From Pristionchus mayeri (Eukaryota; Nematoda; Chromadorea; Rhabditida; Neodiplogasteridae), in assembly GCA_036245805.1 (NCBI GenBank), contig BTRK01000005.1:5704001-5768000 (forward strand): a stretch of DNA of 64,000 nucleotides. The letters are read 5' to 3'. The notes beneath the pieces were generated by a model that was not told where the DNA came from, searched no databases, and was given only the letters and a program-made list of their open reading frames with translations. Shown here piece by piece: positions 59,373 to 64,000 of the stretch. The translations under genes were made by a program, and so were the position numbers. Within the stretch, counting starts at the first letter, position 1. Each line of letters begins with the position of its first letter.

Positions 59373-60300
59373 TCTCTGCGATTATCAATTACTTGTCACT
59401 AATTTCCTGCTCGTTTGGTTCAGCTTGCTCAGCCCCCATAAACAGATAAACAGATCCCGTCCTCCCGCTACTTGCACCTTTTCTCCACTCAAACAACTAA
59501 CAAACTGCCACGTCACTCTGGAGCAACACAACAATTAAATCAGCCGAACTCACTGTTTCGAACCAGCGACTCCCTGCTTGAAGAGAATACGATCGGGCAC
59601 TTGTAGATACCGGGAAGGACGATCTGCTTGACACGTTCGAGTTGTACTGCAAAAATGGAGATTTGGACAGCGCCTTCGGCGGACCCTCACAAATTCCAGT
59701 TCACACTCGACGCAAAACAATCACTGCACAAGAGATGTGATTGTGCGCACCCTGCACAAGAGATGGGCACGACTTCTGACACCGGAAGCACAATATTTGC
59801 CCGGGTCAGCAAGAGGAAAATTCTAACACCGGAAGCACAAGATTTGCCCGGGTTAGCGAGAGGAAACAAGACAAGAAATAAGAGACGGATTCAAGATACT
59901 TTCACGGCACCGTTAACCGCTCCAGAATTCGAGAAACACGAGCAATTGATTAATCGAAAAAGACTTTATAAAGAACGAGAGAAGTAAACAACAACTTTAA
60001 AAACAAGACAGCGAAAAAAAACAAACAAACAAGCATGGCTGCCAACTCATGAACTACGGTAAGATTTGAATTCAACTAATTCACGGTCGGACAATAACCA
60101 CGGACTGACTTAATTATTATATAATTACATTGAAATACTTAATCTTTAAATAATATTCACAGTATTATCATGGGCAATGGGGTGCATGCTCTACAGGCAC
60201 GGTCAGTTGAAGTTTATTCAGTCTTTTATTCACCCGGAATCTGAATAGAATTATAACATTTTCAGGTGGGTTTCAGGCATGCAGGATGGGCTATCATATT
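59373..60300. other. 5' leader region of the retrotransposon, LTR not delimited
   Basis: Upstream of gag on the minus strand. It includes two tandem copies of a roughly 50-bp block (ACACCGGAAGCACAA...TTTGCCCGGGT near 59778 and 59826). No LTR pair can be defined because the other end of the element is lost. The border with the F-box fragment lies somewhere between about 60000 and 60300. Confidence 0.5.
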
Positions 60301-60429
60301 TATAGGGGACTAACAAAATCGGAAAACCCTGAATCGACTTCGGACATCCAGATATTGGAAGATGTCAATGAGGAGCTCATTGGGAAGGTTTATAAGCTTG
60401 TTCTGGAATAAATCTTAATCAATTTCAGC

Positions 60430-61025
60430 ATTTGGCGCATCAAAATAGAAGCACGGACATGGACGAGCGAAAAAAGTTATGGAGAGAGATGAAAAAAGGG
60501 GCATTCTCACTGATTCATTGGCCCTTTATGCCATTCTTTTCGGGGCGGAGTCAATTTGCCCAGTCTTGAGCGTACCCTGTGGCTATGGTTGTGTGGTGAA
60601 TGAGCATTCGAAAAAGCAGGCCTTCACCACTTTGTCACAGTCATTAATGTACCCTGTGGATGTGCTTCTGCGAGCCGGTCAGAGATACGAGAGAGCGTGC
60701 AAACCGCAGAGAGTCAGACAACTATTCGCTTATGTTTTACTCACTGGGCTGGTCGAGGGGCAAGACAGAGACGATTAAGCGAATTAAGAATTTTAGAGGT
60801 GAACCGATCTTACGAGGAAGGCAGGAACGACTCAAAAGATGTACACAATGATCTCAACTATGAGGGTATTTCCACAAGGTATACGACCTGAAATTAAAGT
60901 GGTTTGCATTTCCAACTATTGACGAGTAATATTTATTGTGCATACTTTTGCATAGTCAATGAAGTTTTTTTGACATTGGCATATTACATTTTGATTCAAT
61001 AAGTAATTATGAATTAGCGATTATT
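60430..61025. other. Region without recognised genes
   Basis: A GAGAGAG-type hairpin remnant at about 60670-60722. No exon could be supported. Confidence 0.4.
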
Positions 61026-61387
61026 TGCTTTAGAAATAAGGTACATCGTATATGATCCTATTTGGACCATTGCGATAGGGAGTTTCAAAACTCTCTTCAA
61101 ATGTAATGCAATAATAATTAATTCGCTTCTCAAATGCTGTTTTCAGATTCCCTTTGACGTTGAAAATATGATGAACATTCAAATTGTTATTGAGGAAATT
61201 AAAATTTGCATTTACAGCTCGAGCCACTGCGAACAAATGGAATCACAATTTTCAATGAACAACACAACGACAATTAACACTTTGTTTCGACAAATATGTC
61301 ACAGTCGTTATTCCAAATGTTGTGGTGTTCATTCAAAATTGTTTAAAAAACATCGTAGATATGAAATGGTTTCTACTCCTCGGGCAC

Positions 61388-61455
61388 TAGGTCGGATGAG
61401 AAGCATCATGCTCCTTTGGCAAATCATACGGCCCGGTCCATCCGACCTTCTCATC
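61388..61455. repeat. Hairpin of the GGATGAGAA family
   Basis: CTAGGTCGGATGAGAAGCAT pairs with GTCCATCCGACCTTCTCATC. Third copy of the short hairpin found in introns at 10.1 and 41.9 kb. Confidence 0.65.
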
Positions 61456-61620
61456 TAACCTAGACCTACTCGTCGTGTATTTTGATAATTATGTTATTCA
61501 ATACTTCACCTCTACCGACGGATCTTCCGCTTGAAATGTCCTCGTACGTCCCATACCGGTCATTTCCTAATTAATGGTAATGAATAAAAATATTTAAAAT
61601 TACTAGTACCTCGATAACAG

Positions 61621-63056
61621 GGAGGGTGACAAAACGTGAACCGACAAAACGTAAACAAATCGCAGCTCCCTCGGGATTCGAAGTAGGGGCTTAGGAGTTG
61701 TTACATTGATACCAGTATACCCTCCACTACACCACCCTGTTTAGATCCTCTAACTATTAGGTTGTTGCAAAAGTCCTGTGGAATTTTAATATTTTGCCTT
61801 CCATCTTCCTGTTGGATTGATAGATGAACTTCGGGATATTGATTACTAATGAGGCCTTGCATACTCTTACATATGCGCACCCTATCATCATTGCCCAATC
61901 AGAGAGGCGAGAACAGGATCCAGTTAAAACTACGAAAATTTATCCATCCAAAACGCAACATTTTTCAATATTATGTTTCCTCTGAAGCATGAATGCTCAA
62001 TTCATGGTGGTTGTATGAAGCTCCCACCTTTACCCTATACATATTTTTTCTTATGCATTCTGGAAGTTAGATCATTTCGAGGAATGAGATGATCTGCAAA
62101 ATGACTGCATGTTGCATTTCTGTGTTCATTTTGCATATTTCTGAAAATTGAGGAATTCAGATTTTCTGAAAGGGGAAACAAGCAGGCGCCAATATTTCTT
62201 ATGAGTATATAGCCTCTTCGTGGGTGCGTACAGCGCACACATGACGGAGCCTGTATGATTGGTCTTCCATTTAGGAAAGCAGGTACAAGTCACATGAAGC
62301 CTGGGTCTGGTCATATTTTTGCTATCATGTAATTTGGTTCAAACCCACTCACATGACATGTCTAACCTATTTTTTGAAAGAACATCAATGGTACTTCTCA
62401 CCCAACATTATGAAGTTGTTTCAAGAATTTCCCCTTCAAATATCTAGATAAAAAAATTTAAATTTAAATTTTGTGATTTTTTTGCAATTGCGTGAATCAT
62501 AATTGCTTGCGTTGGTTGCATGATCGGTTTGATTGAAATATACGTGAGCAAAGTTCAAGCATATCCCTAAACAACGCCACGTTTGTTGGCCATTGAAATT
62601 TGAGACACGCGAGTTATGATCGTTCAAAGTACTGACACAAAAAACCACAAGACTTTTGCAACAACCTATGTGAACTTGAGTTTCTCTCACCACCAGCGTA
62701 TAGGGGTTCATGCTCCAAAATTGGGAATTTGAGTGGAAAATCAGGGTTAGATAAACATAAAGTATAGTGATCAATCTATATTCTAGTACCTCGGTAAGTG
62801 CTTTAACCCAATAGCATGGGCATCGAGTAGTTACGGCATTTTAAGTTTGTCTAACCATGATTTTCTACTCAACCCCTACGCTGGTGGTGAGAGAAACTCA
62901 AGTTTACATAGTTAGAGGATCTAAACAGGGTGGTGTAGTGGTGGGTATACTGGTAGCAATGCAACAACTCCTAAGTCCCTACTTCAAATCCCGAGGGATC
63001 TACGATTTGTTTACGTTTTGTCGGTTCACGTTTTGTCACCCCCCCCCCCCCCCCCC
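61621..63056. mobile_element. Foldback element with tRNA-like arms, interrupted by a MITE
   Basis: Flanked by GATAACAG at 61613-61620 and 63057-63064 (CGATAACAG if 9 bp). Ends GAGGGTGACAAAACGTGAAC and GTTCACGTTTTGTCACCC are inverted. Arms of about 240 bp contain a tRNA-like pair of boxes (GGTGTAGTGG...; TTCGAATCCCG or TTCAAATCCCG). The left arm is split at 61757-62665 by a mariner-type MITE and resumes at about 62668-62765; the right arm is about 62835-63056. A C homopolymer of about 19 bp lies at the right end. Confidence 0.85.
61757..62665. mobile_element. Mariner-type MITE, about 909 bp
   Basis: Ends TTAGGTTGTTGCAAAAGTC and GACTTTTGCAACAACC, flanked by TA (61755-61756 and 62666-62667). 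The intact right arm of the host foldback shows that the empty site read CTAACTATG. No transposase frame is visible. Confidence 0.85.
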
Positions 63057-63189
63057 GATAACAGTAACACCAATTCACTCTTCCAGAAATTCGGAATCCA
63101 TTTCAATGTATGAAAAACCACGTGCACGAGCATTTGCATTGAAATAAACTTCAAATTTCTTCAGTTTGCAACCGCTTTCCATCATATGC

Positions 63190-64000
63190 TGAAATATTTT
63201 GCTTATGTGGCCAGTTTGCTCTATGCAAAATGTATTTTCTATTCAAATCTGGTTATCGGTGGATGGATTAATTGTAGAGAGGAATACAAAGCGTTTCGTA
63301 CACGGGAATGGTGCCTGATGGCTCCGCCCACCTACTCTTTTTTCTTACATTGATCATTTTATGATATTAGGTTGGTTTTTCATGGACGAACATTCTGATC
63401 TGCCGAAGCCGTCGCAATGAACCAATCAAATTATTATTTTTGCTATTGATACGGATATGCATACACACTATATCGAATACTATAATATGTTGATAAGATC
63501 AATTAGAATAGAAGATATGTGTTCGGAATCAATAGGATCTGGTAGATCGATCCGAATTTTCAAGTGTTCTAGGCTCCAAGAGGAATAGCGCCGAGGCTCC
63601 AATTAGCACATCATTGCAAAGTACTATGACTGGCTATTTCATACGACATAGCCAACCAAATCTGTCATGAGAAACCTACTAGAAATATATTAAATATCTA
63701 CCCCCTTTGAAAATTATAGATCTCTAATTACATTTTCTTACACAACACTGAAGAGTGATCAATTGTGGTGGGTTGTGAAGTTCTTTGCACTTTAATTATG
63801 CTAGCACATTTGGGAAAATATAGGTCTCCCCGTTCGAGCACTACAGTTTTTGAAATCATCATGTTCAGATTTATCCGCTGAAATCATCACTTTTTGGCGT
63901 TCCCTGTCTCCCACATGCGTTCGAATCCGGATTTTTCGTGCTTAGCAGAACAATCATCTCCAGCCCAAGTGTTCGTTAATTTGGCAGGATGAGAATCCTA
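63190..64000. other. Right edge of the window, no gene assembled
   Basis: A possible mariner-type terminus (TATTAGGTTGGTTTTTCATGG) lies near 63365. The 5' exons of the F-box pseudogene might lie here or beyond but were not recognised. The last bases (GGATGAGAATCCTA) may start another GGATGAGAA hairpin. Confidence 0.4.

Larger units (their letters stand above)
53688..60402 (-). pseudogene. Broken F-box gene split by repeats and a retrotransposon
   Basis: The F-box exon lies at 60310-60402 (LINLPNELLIDIFQYLDVRS after a TTCCAG acceptor) and runs into a TAG shortly after SRFR, where the intact gene continues. Matching 3' exons lie at 54159-54203 (ends FQARDPSVE before the donor) and 53688-53915 (MFAVALDADPVRIYLFN ... 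IFNVQRNLKTT ... FEECL ... stop). The middle exons are missing. About 3 kb of LTR-retrotransposon gag-protease plus a mariner fragment lie between. That the pieces belong to one former gene is inferred from order and strand. Confidence 0.65.
61030..63188 (-). pseudogene. F-box family pseudogene with nested insertions
   Basis: Counterparts of the last exons of the intact F-box gene. 63188-63065 reads MMESGCKLKKFEVYF ... EFLEE, then TGA where the intact gene has the Cys codon of FLEKCFGVTI, then GVTV. After the insertion the sequence resumes at 61612, passes a likely short intron and gives RTRTFQAEDPSVE to a donor at 61510. The last exon near 61030-61236 reads NVHHIFNVKGNLKTAF ... ITFEESFETP ... 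YDVPYF. Any 5' exons would lie beyond the window. The nonsense codon and the 1.4-kb insertion make it non-functional. Confidence 0.75.

Noticed and set aside
56643..59538. Plus-strand open frames of up to 364 aa over the retrotransposon
   Set aside because: They are antisense shadows of the gag-protease frame, which has zinc-knuckle and protease motifs.
59540..59580. Retroviral-type primer binding site (TGGTTCGAAACAG on minus)
   Set aside because: It starts with TGG but resembles a T-loop more than a tRNA acceptor end, and no LTR boundary can be placed beside it.
1..64000. CRISPR arrays, bacterial operons, riboswitches
   Set aside because: The gene structures are eukaryotic with introns; no repeat-spacer pattern or prokaryotic signals are present.

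Overview
This is nuclear DNA from a nematode, most likely a free-living or insect-associated rhabditid or diplogastrid; the species cannot be fixed from the sequence. The evidence is multi-exon genes with short GT-AG introns and TTTCAG-type acceptors, an anosmin-1 (kal-1) gene, a serpentine chemoreceptor-like gene, a cluster of F-box genes, and heavy loading with Tc1/mariner and hAT-type non-autonomous elements. Exon structures were assembled by hand, by reading both strands and requiring splice phases to agree.

Layout. 1-2.33 kb is a 214/246-bp satellite whose unit holds a long hairpin. 3.67-7.26 kb is a composite foldback element with a minisatellite inside. 7.87-19.28 kb (minus) is kal-1, 16 exons, 661 aa. 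19.3-29.8 kb holds no gene I can support; it has purine-rich and microsatellite DNA, hAT MITEs and a 1.3-kb palindrome. 29.9-35.7 kb (minus) is a seven-transmembrane receptor gene whose introns host a 2.0-kb foldback, three hAT MITEs and two tRNA-derived SINE-like pieces. 36.7-37.8 kb is another long foldback with a tRNA-like sequence in its loop. 38.3 kb (plus) is a small secreted-peptide candidate. 40.66-43.5 kb (plus) is an eight-exon gene of unknown family with a coiled coil and Cys/His pairs. 44.2-63.2 kb (minus) is an F-box gene cluster: one apparently intact gene (50.2-51.8 kb), one partial copy (44.2-45.1 kb) and two broken copies (53.7-60.4 kb and 61.0-63.2 kb). Between these lie two more palindromes, an LTR-retrotransposon gag-protease region cut off by a mariner fragment, and Tc1/mariner MITEs.

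The genes do not form a pathway: kal-1 is a secreted or surface axon-guidance and morphogenesis protein, the receptor is probably sensory, and the F-box proteins are predicted SCF ubiquitin-ligase adaptors of a fast-evolving nematode family. The main signal is mobile DNA. At least twelve hairpin elements, from 89 bp to 2 kb, have readable 8-bp or near-8-bp target duplications. Several sit inside introns, one of them right behind a splice donor, and one F-box exon carries an insertion within an insertion.
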